From assembly GCA_021151825.1 (NCBI GenBank), contig JAGKWQ010000003.1:434001-498000 (forward strand): DNA of 64,000 bases, written 5' to 3'. The stretch is from Cellvibrionaceae bacterium (GTDB lineage: Bacteria; Pseudomonadota; Gammaproteobacteria; Pseudomonadales; Cellvibrionaceae). Shown piece after piece: positions 25,072 to 33,511 of the stretch (the stretch's first letter is position 1; each line of letters begins with the position of its first letter). Both the position numbers and the translations under genes were made by a program. The notes beneath the pieces were generated by a model. The model was given only the letters and a program-made list of their open reading frames with translations, was not told where the DNA came from and did no database searches.

Positions 25072-26883
25072 ATGGCTGTTGAATATAGGATTGATACGCC
25101 AGGGAATATCTCTGAATGCCTTAGCATGCATGCGAGGATGAAACCATTCTCCCTGGCTTTCACGTTTTTAGAAAAAGACGGCGTCGAGCAATCATCAGTT
25201 ACTTTTGGTGAACTGGATTTTGCAGCACGAAAAATTGCGCGGACACTAAGTTACCTTCCATTTCAGTCCAGAATTATTTTAGCATTACCATCAGGAATTG
25301 AATTTATTCAAGCATTTATGGGGTGCCTATACGCAGGAATGATTGCTATACCAGCGTACCCACCTGAAGGCTCCCAGAAACGAAATCGCCTTTATGCCAT
25401 CGCAAAAGATTGTAACGCAGCATTGGTAATTGCTTCTCACGCAATTAAAAATAAATACGAAAATCGTTTTATTGATAACACATTAGATAGTACTCAACCG
25501 TTTAAAAAAACACCCTGGATCGCCATTGAAGATTTACTACAATCTGTGCCATTGAGACGAACCGTACTACCTGTTTTAGCGCCGCACAACATTGCCTTTC
25601 TCCAATATACATCCGGGTCCACCGGCTCCCCGAAAGGCGTTGCAATCAGCCATGAAAATTTATTATCCAATCAGCAAATGATTGCGGAAATATTTCAGCA
25701 CAATATAAACACCGTATTTGCTTCATGGTTACCCTTATTCCATGACATGGGATTGGTTGGAAATATTTTGCAGCCATTGTATTTGGGAATCCCCTGTTAC
25801 TTTATGAGTCCGCTAACATTTATTGAGAAACCGGTCCGCTGGTTAAACGCAATATCCAAATACAAAGTCACCACAACCGGTTCACCTAATTTTGGTTACG
25901 ATCTCTGTATAAAGCGTATTACAAAAGAACAGATTGCATCCCTGGATCTCAGTAGCTGGACAATCGCCTACAACGGTGCCGAACCCGTTAAGGCGACAAC
26001 CATTGATGCATTTTTTACTAAATTTCACGAATCCGGATTTTCCCGCACAGCCATGTTTCCGGTATACGGCATGGCCGAGGCCACATTATTAATCAGCGGT
26101 GGAAAACCGGGTACCGGACCCAATATTCGCTACGCCAATAAAAGTGCGCTAACCACAAACAGGCTTGAATGGATAAACCCGGGCAATAATATTGACGATA
26201 TTAATTACCAGGCATTAGTGGGGAATGGACACGCAGCAAATGGTCTCACTATAAAAATAGTTGATCCTAATACATCCATTGAATGTGCTGCAGACACTGT
26301 TGGTGAAATTTGGCTAAAGGGAAAAAGCATTTCTATCGGCTACTTCAATAAAGATGAGCTCAATTCCAAGTTTTTTAACCAGCACATTCTGAATGGCAGC
26401 GCGGACCAACAATATTTTCGAACAGGAGATCTGGGCACGCTAAGTGACGGTCAGGTATTTATTACAGGGCGCCTGAAAGACATTATTATCGTGCGCGGTA
26501 AGAATCATTACCCGCAAGACCTGGAACAAACAATCAGCACATCCACAAATGAATTATGTCTTGATGGTTGCGCGGTTTTTTCATGGGATGATCAAGGAAC
26601 AGAACGGATTGTTGCTGTTCAGGAAGTTGAAAAACAATGGCTTCGCACCTTCGATACAGACTTCGCAACAACAAAAATCCAGAATGAATTACACGATGAT
26701 CATGGCATTCGCGTAGACGCGATATTGTGGGTAAAACCGGCCACCATACCGCGCACTACGAGCGGAAAAATTAGCAGGACATTATGCAAACAAAAATATC
26801 TTGCCGGACAATTACATTATTTTTCTGTTTCCTGTAATACCAATGTCTGTGTAATACCGGAGCGGGAAACAAGACTATGTTAA
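25072..26883 (+). CDS. Fatty acyl-AMP ligase (FAAL)
   Basis: An adenylate-forming enzyme of 603 residues. The P-loop motif YTSGSTGSPKG starts at residue 179. WLPLFHDMGLVGN, VYGMAEATLLISGG and the late motif YFRTGDLG are typical of fatty acyl-AMP ligases, which activate a free fatty acid with ATP and pass it to the phosphopantetheine arm of a carrier protein rather than to CoA. Lys near the end (RTTSGKISR) is the conserved catalytic lysine of the C-terminal subdomain. The gene opens the operon, overlaps the desaturase gene by 7 bases, and a carrier protein is encoded two genes on, which supports an acyl-carrier rather than acyl-CoA product. It corresponds in position to JamA/TtuA of terminal-alkyne cassettes. 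Confidence 0.93.
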   Translation: MAVEYRIDTPGNISECLSMHARMKPFSLAFTFLEKDGVEQSSVTFGELDFAARKIARTLSYLPFQSRIILALPSGIEFIQAFMGCLYAGMIAIPAYPPEGSQKRNRLYAIAKDCNAALVIASHAIKNKYENRFIDNTLDSTQPFKKTPWIAIEDLLQSVPLRRTVLPVLAPHNIAFLQYTSGSTGSPKGVAISHENLLSNQQMIAEIFQHNINTVFASWLPLFHDMGLVGNILQPLYLGIPCYFMSPLTFIEKPVRWLNAISKYKVTTTGSPNFGYDLCIKRITKEQIASLDLSSWTIAYNGAEPVKATTIDAFFTKFHESGFSRTAMFPVYGMAEATLLISGGKPGTGPNIRYANKSALTTNRLEWINPGNNIDDINYQALVGNGHAANGLTIKIVDPNTSIECAADTVGEIWLKGKSISIGYFNKDELNSKFFNQHILNGSADQQYFRTGDLGTLSDGQVFITGRLKDIIIVRGKNHYPQDLEQTISTSTNELCLDGCAVFSWDDQGTERIVAVQEVEKQWLRTFDTDFATTKIQNELHDDHGIRVDAILWVKPATIPRTTSGKISRTLCKQKYLAGQLHYFSVSCNTNVCVIPERETRLC

Positions 26884-27833
26884 ACGATACGGCAATACCA
26901 GAAGCTAATTCGCTGACCAGCATCACCAGTATGGACGATGCCAACAAATACATATCCAGTTATGTGATAAAAAACCATGGATTGGATGTATTTCAAAAAA
27001 TCCATGCCTCGGCCATTATTGTTATTCCTTTTATTGGCTTTATTACCGCTTGCGTGCTAATTCCTGTTTATGGATTTACTAATCTGACATTAATTCTGTT
27101 TTTGGTATTTTATTTTATTACGATGGTGCTGGGTATCACGGTAGGTTTCCACCGTATGCTGGCACATCGGAGTTTTACCGCACGCAATAGTGTTAGAGCA
27201 TTGCTCACAGTATTTGGCTGTATGGCGGCACAGGGTTCGCCAATTTATTGGGTTAGTAATCATCGTCGCCACCACCAGTTCAGTGATAAACCGTTAGATC
27301 CTCACTCACCACATTACAATCAGGAAAAAAACCTTACGCGTTGGCAAGGTTTTTTTCACAGCCATTTTGGCTGGATGTTTAATCACGATTTAACCAATAG
27401 CGCGCGCTATGCCAAAGATATCCTGAAAGATAAAACGGTTATGGCCGTAGGTCGATATTATTTTTTTTGGGTAACACTCGGCATTTTACTTCCACCGGTA
27501 ATTGCCGGAGCCATTGAAAGGACTTTATCTGCAGTCATCATGGCATTTCTATGGGGCAGTATGGCGAGATTGTTTTTATCGTTCCATGCTACCAGCAGTG
27601 TTAATTCCATTTGCCATTTAATGGGTCATCAACAGTATAAAACCATGGATGGCAGCCGGAATAATGTTTGGTTATCGATCATCACCGGTGGCGAATCCTG
27701 GCATAACAACCACCATGCATTTCCACACTCGGCACGTTTTGGTTTGCGCTGGCATCAAATAGATATTGGATATTTATCAATAGCGTTGATGGAATCCATA
27801 GGTCTTGTAAGAAATGTGAAGCGCGTTAAATAA
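26877..27833 (+). CDS. Integral membrane fatty acid desaturase 1
   Basis: A 318-residue member of the acyl-CoA delta-9 desaturase type. The three histidine boxes that bind the di-iron centre are present: HRMLAHRSF, HRRHHQFSD and the third box HNNHHAFPHS. Four hydrophobic helices are visible around residues 40-90 and 190-240. Given the FAAL before it and the carrier protein after it, it probably acts on an acyl chain bound to the carrier protein. The gene order ligase-desaturase-carrier is that of jamABC and ttuABC, where the desaturase is an acetylenase that makes a terminal alkyne. Sequence alone cannot separate desaturase from acetylenase activity. Confidence 0.92.
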   Translation: MLNDTAIPEANSLTSITSMDDANKYISSYVIKNHGLDVFQKIHASAIIVIPFIGFITACVLIPVYGFTNLTLILFLVFYFITMVLGITVGFHRMLAHRSFTARNSVRALLTVFGCMAAQGSPIYWVSNHRRHHQFSDKPLDPHSPHYNQEKNLTRWQGFFHSHFGWMFNHDLTNSARYAKDILKDKTVMAVGRYYFFWVTLGILLPPVIAGAIERTLSAVIMAFLWGSMARLFLSFHATSSVNSICHLMGHQQYKTMDGSRNNVWLSIITGGESWHNNHHAFPHSARFGLRWHQIDIGYLSIALMESIGLVRNVKRVK

Positions 27834-27868
27834 CTGTTATTAATTTTATCGTTCAAAAGGAAAGTTTT

Positions 27869-28135
27869 ATGAATGATCTGTTAGTTAAAACATCTGCCCC
27901 CGGAACTGAAGCAGTTCAAAATTGGTTATACGATTATATTGAACATGTTTTGGATTTTGATAAAGCGGATATAGTTTCCGATGTTCCATTACAAAATTTG
28001 GGATTGGATTCTTCATCCGCTGTCGGATTAATTTCCGATTTAGCTGCATGGTCGGGAGTTCCTCTGGGTGTAAAAGTACTCAGAACCCATAACTCCATTA
28101 AATCCCTGGCTGAATATGTAGCCCGGAATCACTAG
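27869..28135 (+). CDS. Acyl carrier protein
   Basis: An 88-residue carrier protein with the phosphopantetheine site at Ser48 in LGLDSSSAVGL. The helix pattern and the final helix (SIKSLAEYVARN) fit a stand-alone carrier of the polyketide/peptide type rather than the house-keeping AcpP, which has a strongly acidic DSLDTVELVM helix. A ribosome site AAAGGAAAG precedes the ATG. It lies between two desaturase genes and is the likely platform on which the fatty acyl chain is held. A phosphopantetheinyl transferase is not encoded in the window. Confidence 0.93.
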   Translation: MNDLLVKTSAPGTEAVQNWLYDYIEHVLDFDKADIVSDVPLQNLGLDSSSAVGLISDLAAWSGVPLGVKVLRTHNSIKSLAEYVARNH

Positions 28136-28164
28136 TAACCAGGTCAAACTCCAGAGGCAGTGTA

Positions 28165-29169
28165 ATGAACCCAAAAGTATCCGATCCAATTCAATCCACG
28201 CCGAAAATACATTTCGAAAACTCGCGGGAAAAACGTGTCGTTCGCGTCACGTTAAATGATCCCGATGTAATCTTTGCACAAAAAATACTTGCCTCAGCAA
28301 CCATTGTTTTACCTTTTTTAGGAGTAATTGCTGCGTTTTATTTAATGGTTGCCGAGGGTGGCGTTAGCGCATTAAACATCGGTTTATTAATTGGAATGTA
28401 TGTACTAACCAATCTTGGTATTGAAATGGGATACCATCGCCTGTTAGCCCATAGAAGTTTCCAAACAAGTTCATTTTTAAAATACCTGTTAACAATTTTC
28501 GGACAAATGGCAGGCGAAGGCGGTGTTATTTATTGGGTAGCTACTCATCGTCGCCACCATATCCATAGCGATACCGAACTCGACCCGCACTCACCCCATA
28601 TTCGTCATACCAATACCAATCCGGAAAACCTCGGCTTGGCTAAAGGATTATTACACGCACACCTTGGCTGGATGATTAACGATAAGGTGACCAATAGTAG
28701 TGCCTTCGCCAAAGATCTTATTCAAGATCCGATTCTTAAAAAGATTAATGATTTGTATGTTCCCATTTTAATTCTCGGATTAATTATTCCCGGTGTTATC
28801 GGTGGATTAGTGACACAAACCTGGATGGGGGCACTAACAGGATTTATGTGGGGTGGCCTTGTGCGCATGTTTTTAGTAACGCAATCAACCTGGCTCAATG
28901 GTTCGTTTGCCCATCGCTATGGAGGCAAGCCTTACGAAACCGGCGATCATAGCGCTAATAATATTTGGTGCGCGGTGCCAACATTTGGCGCGTCCTGGCA
29001 AAACAATCATCATGCTTACCCCACCGCTGCAAAATTGGGTTTTAAATGGTGGCAGGTGGATATTGCCTGGTATTTTATTTTTGTGTGCGAGAAAACAGGG
29101 TTAGTCTGGAATGTAAAACAGGTTGTCTTAAGTGCGTTAAAACCCAGGCAACAAGGAGAATTGCAATGA
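28165..29169 (+). CDS. Integral membrane fatty acid desaturase 2
   Basis: A 334-residue paralogue of the desaturase at 26877, with the same three histidine boxes: HRLLAHRSF, HRRHHIHSD and the third box QNNHHAYPTA. It differs in having a longer, charged N-terminus (about 35 residues) and an insertion after the second box. Two desaturases around one carrier protein suggest two successive dehydrogenations of one chain, for example alkene then alkyne, or two separate positions. The stop overlaps the start of the next gene (ATGA), so translation is coupled. Confidence 0.92.
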   Translation: MNPKVSDPIQSTPKIHFENSREKRVVRVTLNDPDVIFAQKILASATIVLPFLGVIAAFYLMVAEGGVSALNIGLLIGMYVLTNLGIEMGYHRLLAHRSFQTSSFLKYLLTIFGQMAGEGGVIYWVATHRRHHIHSDTELDPHSPHIRHTNTNPENLGLAKGLLHAHLGWMINDKVTNSSAFAKDLIQDPILKKINDLYVPILILGLIIPGVIGGLVTQTWMGALTGFMWGGLVRMFLVTQSTWLNGSFAHRYGGKPYETGDHSANNIWCAVPTFGASWQNNHHAYPTAAKLGFKWWQVDIAWYFIFVCEKTGLVWNVKQVVLSALKPRQQGELQ

Positions 29170-29777
29170 CTAATGCGGCAACCTTTTCAATCCGTATCAT
29201 TTCCGGCGCTATTCCACAGGGCTTATACGAATTAAGGCGAGATATTTATTTTATCGAAAAAAAATTCCTCAAAGAGGAATCACTGCTTTGTGAAGAGGAT
29301 TATGGCGGGCAGCATATTTGCATCTATCACGATGATAAATTAGTCGCCTCCATGTTTGGAATTGATGCTCAACAATCGCCCTTCCCTGTTTATACCGGCA
29401 TCCCCTTATCCGATTTAAAAAATTGCTACTATTCAACCCGAGGAATGATTCATCGCGATTATCGCAGTCGCCATAATTTGTGGGCATTAATTACCTATCT
29501 CACTTTTTTGACAGGAATCAAACTGGAGTTTGTTAATAACGTCAGCTTATTTGAAAACAAGGCCTTTGTTGAACTGATTATGGATGTGGAATGGATGGCA
29601 AATATTCCACAAGTTCTGGTAGAGGGAATCGACAGGCAATATGAAGTTATACCTGCAATTGTTAATTTACGCTATGGATGTGAATCGGCTTGGGAGCAAC
29701 TGGATCAGGATATCAGGCAGTTATTGGCGTCGCAGGATTTGCTGATTCCAAAACAATCCCTGGCTGAACTGATTTAA
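29166..29777 (+). CDS. GNAT-like N-acyltransferase, putative
   Basis: A 203-residue protein whose pattern (an N-terminal ELRRDIYFIEKKFL helix, VASMFGIDA strand, then YYSTRGMIHRDYRSRHNLWALI) fits the acyl-homoserine-lactone-synthase/FeeM-like branch of the GNAT superfamily, which uses acyl carrier protein donors. The RDYRSRHNL segment sits where the pantetheine-binding loop is expected. I infer that it moves the desaturated acyl chain from the carrier protein to an amine such as an amino acid. The start at 29166 has AAGGAGA upstream and overlaps the desaturase stop; the frame from 29046 is an artefact. The family call rests on pattern recognition, so confidence is moderate. Confidence 0.6.
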   Translation: MTNAATFSIRIISGAIPQGLYELRRDIYFIEKKFLKEESLLCEEDYGGQHICIYHDDKLVASMFGIDAQQSPFPVYTGIPLSDLKNCYYSTRGMIHRDYRSRHNLWALITYLTFLTGIKLEFVNNVSLFENKAFVELIMDVEWMANIPQVLVEGIDRQYEVIPAIVNLRYGCESAWEQLDQDIRQLLASQDLLIPKQSLAELI

Positions 29778-31364
29778 ATGAATACGGAAACAAACAGTAT
29801 CCAGGCTTTTATTGCCGCGATTCAGCAGATCAATGACTCACCCGTTATTTTGCAAAGCGATGCGCTGATACATTTTCAACAAAATACGCTGGGGTTACTA
29901 CGCAAATTACAGGCAGTAATCCAGGTTACTCATTCACAACAGGTAATCGCTGTTGTCCGGCTTGCCAATCTTTATAAAATTGCACTTTACCCAATAAGTA
30001 CTGGAAAAAATTGGGGATTAGGCTCACGGTCACCCGTCACTGACCATTGCGTGTTACTGGATATGCACGCAATGAATACGATTCTGGAAATCAATACTGA
30101 ATTTGGTTACGCGCGCATCGAGCCGGGAGTCACCCAGGCGCAATTAGCGCAAGCGCTAATTAATATCAATGCGCCTTTTTTTATTGATGTGACCGGCTCA
30201 GGGCGAGATACAAGTATTATCGGCAATACGCTGGAACGCGGTACTGCCTATAATTCCTTGCGCGTTGAAACGTTGATCAATATGGATATTGTTTTAGGGA
30301 ATGGAGAAACCATCACCACCGGATTTGATTCCGCATTCAAGGTTGCCAATTTATATCCTTACGGTATCGGCCCCGATATGCTGGGGTTATTTTTACAATC
30401 CAATTTCGGTATATGTATTTCCGCCTGTGTAAAACTGCAACCAAAGCTAGAGTCACATGCGGCGTTTATTGCGAGCGTGAATAATCAAGAAGCATTAACA
30501 CAACTGATTGAGTACTTGCGTGAATTATTTGATGCAAAAACATTAAGCTGTGTAGTCCACATTGGCAATGAACGCCGCAGGGATATATCGTTAACGCCGA
30601 TTATTTTCAATCAGCTCAAAAATGACAGCGCATTGCAATCCAGAGAAGTATTGGAAAACGTGGTCCAGAAAGAATCCAAAGGAACATGGTCAGCGGTCGG
30701 ATCAATTATGGGAACCAAGGCACACGTTAAGCTCACTCAAAAAATTTTGAAAAGGCAATTGGGTAAAATCGCAACAGTGTCTTTTATGGATGATAAAAAA
30801 TATTCGCTATTGTCATCTATTGCCAGATTATTATCGCTCCAACAAAAAACCTGGTTCTTGCAAGCCATAAAACCGCTAATCGGACTAACCCAAGGCATAC
30901 CCACCAACGAAATGCTACGCAGTATTTATTGGCCCACGCACGATACCGAAGAAAACTGGCTTAATCCGGACAGCAGCAATAACGGGATTTATTTTTGTGC
31001 GCCCCTATTACCCATGAGTACAACCGCGGTTAATGCAGCTCTGGCAATTATCGAGTGCCATGCAAAAGAATTTGCAGTCCAACCGGCAGTCACGATGAAT
31101 ACCTTGCGCGGCTGCATATTGGAATGTGTTATCAGTATCGACTTTATAAAATCTGTGGATGAATCACGGCTTTCTGCTCATCGTTTTATCAGCACTATCC
31201 TGGATAGCTTTATAACTGCCGGCTTTCCGCCGTACCGTATTGATATTGGCAATATGGATAAAATTTTTGCTACCAATAAATCACTCTACCCCATCACTCG
31301 CCAATTAAAATCCGTTTTTGACCCCAATAATATTATCGCCCCGGGGCGTTATAACTCTCTGTAG
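29778..31364 (+). CDS. FAD-dependent oxidase of the vanillyl-alcohol oxidase / PCMH type
   Basis: A 528-residue flavoenzyme. The N-terminal FAD-binding domain shows PISTGKNWGLGSRSP, the EPGVTQAQL strand-turn, and GNTLERGTAYN, all at the positions seen in vanillyl-alcohol oxidase and 4-cresol dehydrogenase. YPYGIGPDMLGLFLQSNFGI is likewise typical, and DPNNIIAPGRY closes the protein. Characterised members oxidise para-alkyl phenols, so a 4-hydroxyphenyl group (for example from tyrosine or tyramine) is a reasonable guess for the substrate. The ATG follows the stop of the acyltransferase gene without a gap. It is the last gene of the six-gene operon. Confidence 0.87.
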   Translation: MNTETNSIQAFIAAIQQINDSPVILQSDALIHFQQNTLGLLRKLQAVIQVTHSQQVIAVVRLANLYKIALYPISTGKNWGLGSRSPVTDHCVLLDMHAMNTILEINTEFGYARIEPGVTQAQLAQALININAPFFIDVTGSGRDTSIIGNTLERGTAYNSLRVETLINMDIVLGNGETITTGFDSAFKVANLYPYGIGPDMLGLFLQSNFGICISACVKLQPKLESHAAFIASVNNQEALTQLIEYLRELFDAKTLSCVVHIGNERRRDISLTPIIFNQLKNDSALQSREVLENVVQKESKGTWSAVGSIMGTKAHVKLTQKILKRQLGKIATVSFMDDKKYSLLSSIARLLSLQQKTWFLQAIKPLIGLTQGIPTNEMLRSIYWPTHDTEENWLNPDSSNNGIYFCAPLLPMSTTAVNAALAIIECHAKEFAVQPAVTMNTLRGCILECVISIDFIKSVDESRLSAHRFISTILDSFITAGFPPYRIDIGNMDKIFATNKSLYPITRQLKSVFDPNNIIAPGRYNSL

Positions 31365-31575
31365 CGCTTATTGTTTCCCTACACGCTAGCGTACACTCTC
31401 ATTCCCTAGCCTTAGGCTATTTAATTTCACTGTAAGCTGGATACACCAGCCTGACAAACGAACGCTGCTCAACCTTATTCAGCATCCGTAAAGCCTGCTG
31501 TACTACTATTAAACTCGAATACACCCAGCACATGTATTTTCCCCTCTGGCACTCATCAAGGATTTAATCTGGATT

Positions 31576-32391
31576 ATGCGTAAATTAATCATTTTAGGTT
31601 TGACCTACCTGCTTTTAGCTTTCAGCCTGAGCGGCTGCGAATACAGCAGCGACAATAAAGCCACGGCAAGCCCAGCGCCTATGATGAAAGCCGGTTTGAT
31701 TGCCCAGCGGCAAACTAACCCGTACCTTTCTTACGAACATAATTTGAGTGTAGAGCTGGAGAAGGAAGCGCTTGACGCAAAATATAAAACCCTGGCTGAC
31801 CATTGCGCTGCCGACAGGGATAACAACTGTACCATTCTGGAATCCGAGCTTTCTGCAGGTAATTACAGCTACGGCAAAATCAGAGTACGAATCAAACCGG
31901 CAGGTGTGGAGAAATTTTTAGCACTTGCAGGCACCGACAGCGAAATCACCAATGAGTCCACCACCGTAGAGGATCTTTCAACACAGATTTTCGATACTGA
32001 GAAACGCATTAAGTTATTGCAATCCTATCAGGAAAATTTACTGGATCTGCAAAAGCAAGCCAAAGGTGATATCGAGTCACTTATTAAAGTTTCACAAGAG
32101 ATCGCCAATACACAATCCCAGCTGGAAGATTTAAGCGGAAATAATAAAGTGCTAATGCAACGTGTGCAGATGGATATTATTAATATTCGTTTATCCAGCC
32201 GCAGCGAAAACTCTTTCTGGCAGCCTATTACCACTGCACTGGATGAGTTCAAAAGTAACCTGGCCGAGGGCATTGCCGGTGCAATTACTACTATCGCTTA
32301 CCTGATTCCCTGGCTGGTTGTATTGATCATTTTATTTTTTATCTTGCGGTTTTTCTGGCGAAAACTGAGAGCTAAATCATCAAAGCCTTAA
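31576..32391 (+). CDS. DUF4349-type lipoprotein
   Basis: A 271-residue envelope protein. The signal ends in the lipobox LSGC (Cys at residue 21). The middle contains the DUF4349 pattern with a long coiled coil (about 135-205, from VEDLSTQIFDTEKRIKLL on). A C-terminal helix (IPWLVVLIILFFILRFFW) is followed by basic residues, so the protein is held in the inner membrane at both ends. The function of the family is not established. It has its own ribosome site (AAGGAT) and a strong terminator behind it, so it is probably a single-gene unit. Confidence 0.88.
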   Translation: MRKLIILGLTYLLLAFSLSGCEYSSDNKATASPAPMMKAGLIAQRQTNPYLSYEHNLSVELEKEALDAKYKTLADHCAADRDNNCTILESELSAGNYSYGKIRVRIKPAGVEKFLALAGTDSEITNESTTVEDLSTQIFDTEKRIKLLQSYQENLLDLQKQAKGDIESLIKVSQEIANTQSQLEDLSGNNKVLMQRVQMDIINIRLSSRSENSFWQPITTALDEFKSNLAEGIAGAITTIAYLIPWLVVLIILFFILRFFWRKLRAKSSKP

Positions 32392-32404
32392 CAATTTTTT
32401 AGCA

Positions 32405-32450
32405 ACAACAGAAAACAGCTATTAAATAGCTGTTTTCTGTTGTTTGAAAT
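32405..32450 (+). terminator. Long terminator hairpin after the DUF4349 gene
   Basis: A perfect 17-bp stem (32405-32421 with 32427-32443) closes a five-base loop. The stem itself contains T-runs and the structure lies 13 bases after the stop. Confidence 0.75.
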
Positions 32451-32473
32451 AAAAAAGGCCCGAACAACGGGCC
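32451..32473 (-). terminator. Minus-strand terminator after the alpha-E gene
   Basis: On the minus strand the stem GGCCCG/CGGGCC (32457-32473) is followed at once by six T residues. It lies 67 bases beyond the stop of the alpha-E gene at 32540. Confidence 0.85.
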
Positions 32474-32539
32474 AGGTCTCAGAGAGACAACACGCAAGAA
32501 GGTTGTATCGATTTTCATCGATACGTTTAACTCAGAAAA

Positions 32540-33508
32540 TCAGGCGGATTTTTGTTCCTGTGCCATCACCACTGGCAGGAACCAGGTTTCAGCGATTTTG
32601 AAATGCAAATTTCCGATTTCCAATTGCAGTTCATCAATGTACTCATGCAACCCACTTTGCAATAACTGGTCCAGATTTGCTTCATCCAATTTGTGCTGGA
32701 TATTTACAATGGATGACAACACATTTTCGCTATTGGGCAGCGCCCACAAACATTGTTCCAGTTGCTTTAAACAGTGGGCAACCGCGCGCGGAAAATCTTC
32801 ATTCTGCAACAGGAACGTCACCACTGCATTGGAGTTAACGCGATCGCGCACATGCTGGCGGTACATTTGGTAAGCGCTAAGCGAACGCAATACACTCATC
32901 CACAAAATATTATCGTAAGGCTCCAGAACTTCAGTACCACCAATTGATAAGTGCGGCAATAAATTCACCAAGCCAACGTCCACAATCCTCGTACTCATAT
33001 CAGCACGCTCAAGGTTGCGGCCAATGCGAATTAAATCGTAGGCGTTATTGTGGCTCATACAACCAGCGAGCAAACCGGTAAATTGCTGTACGCTGCTAAT
33101 CACATGCAACAGAATAATATTGCGATCGCGACGCGAAGTAACCTTGTCAGCGCGGTCGCGAATATAGTGATACAAATCATTAATTAACTCCCAGGCTTCC
33201 ATGGGCATAATTTCACGCGTAATACGCGAATTTTCACGAGCAAAGCTGAGCGAATTAATTAATGATGCAGGATTGTTTTTATCGGCCAGCATAAAATGCA
33301 CAACCGTTTTTTCATCGGCGAGCTGGGTATCGCGTTCAAAATATTTGCCGGTGCCGCTGATGTCAATCAATGAGCCCCAACCAACGCGCACACCACTGGG
33401 TAAATCCAGCAGCAAATTGGAGTTCACATTCACCAGGCGTGCGGTATTTTCGCTGCGCTCCATGTAGCGCCCTAACCAATAAATTCTTTCTGCAACACGG
33501 GACAACAT
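32540..33508 (-). CDS. Alpha-E domain protein (COG2307)
   Basis: A 322-residue all-helical protein that starts exactly at the alpha-E signature (MLSRVAERIYWLGRYMERSENTAR). It is homologous to the second half of the fusion protein at 18108-20657. Alpha-E proteins accompany circularly permuted ATP-grasp enzymes in many genomes, and their biochemical role is not known. The gene begins 3 bases after the ATP-grasp gene, so the two are one operon, closed by a terminator. Confidence 0.93.
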   Translation of the reverse strand: MLSRVAERIYWLGRYMERSENTARLVNVNSNLLLDLPSGVRVGWGSLIDISGTGKYFERDTQLADEKTVVHFMLADKNNPASLINSLSFARENSRITREIMPMEAWELINDLYHYIRDRADKVTSRRDRNIILLHVISSVQQFTGLLAGCMSHNNAYDLIRIGRNLERADMSTRIVDVGLVNLLPHLSIGGTEVLEPYDNILWMSVLRSLSAYQMYRQHVRDRVNSNAVVTFLLQNEDFPRAVAHCLKQLEQCLWALPNSENVLSSIVNIQHKLDEANLDQLLQSGLHEYIDELQLEIGNLHFKIAETWFLPVVMAQEQKSA

Positions 33509-33511
33509 AAT

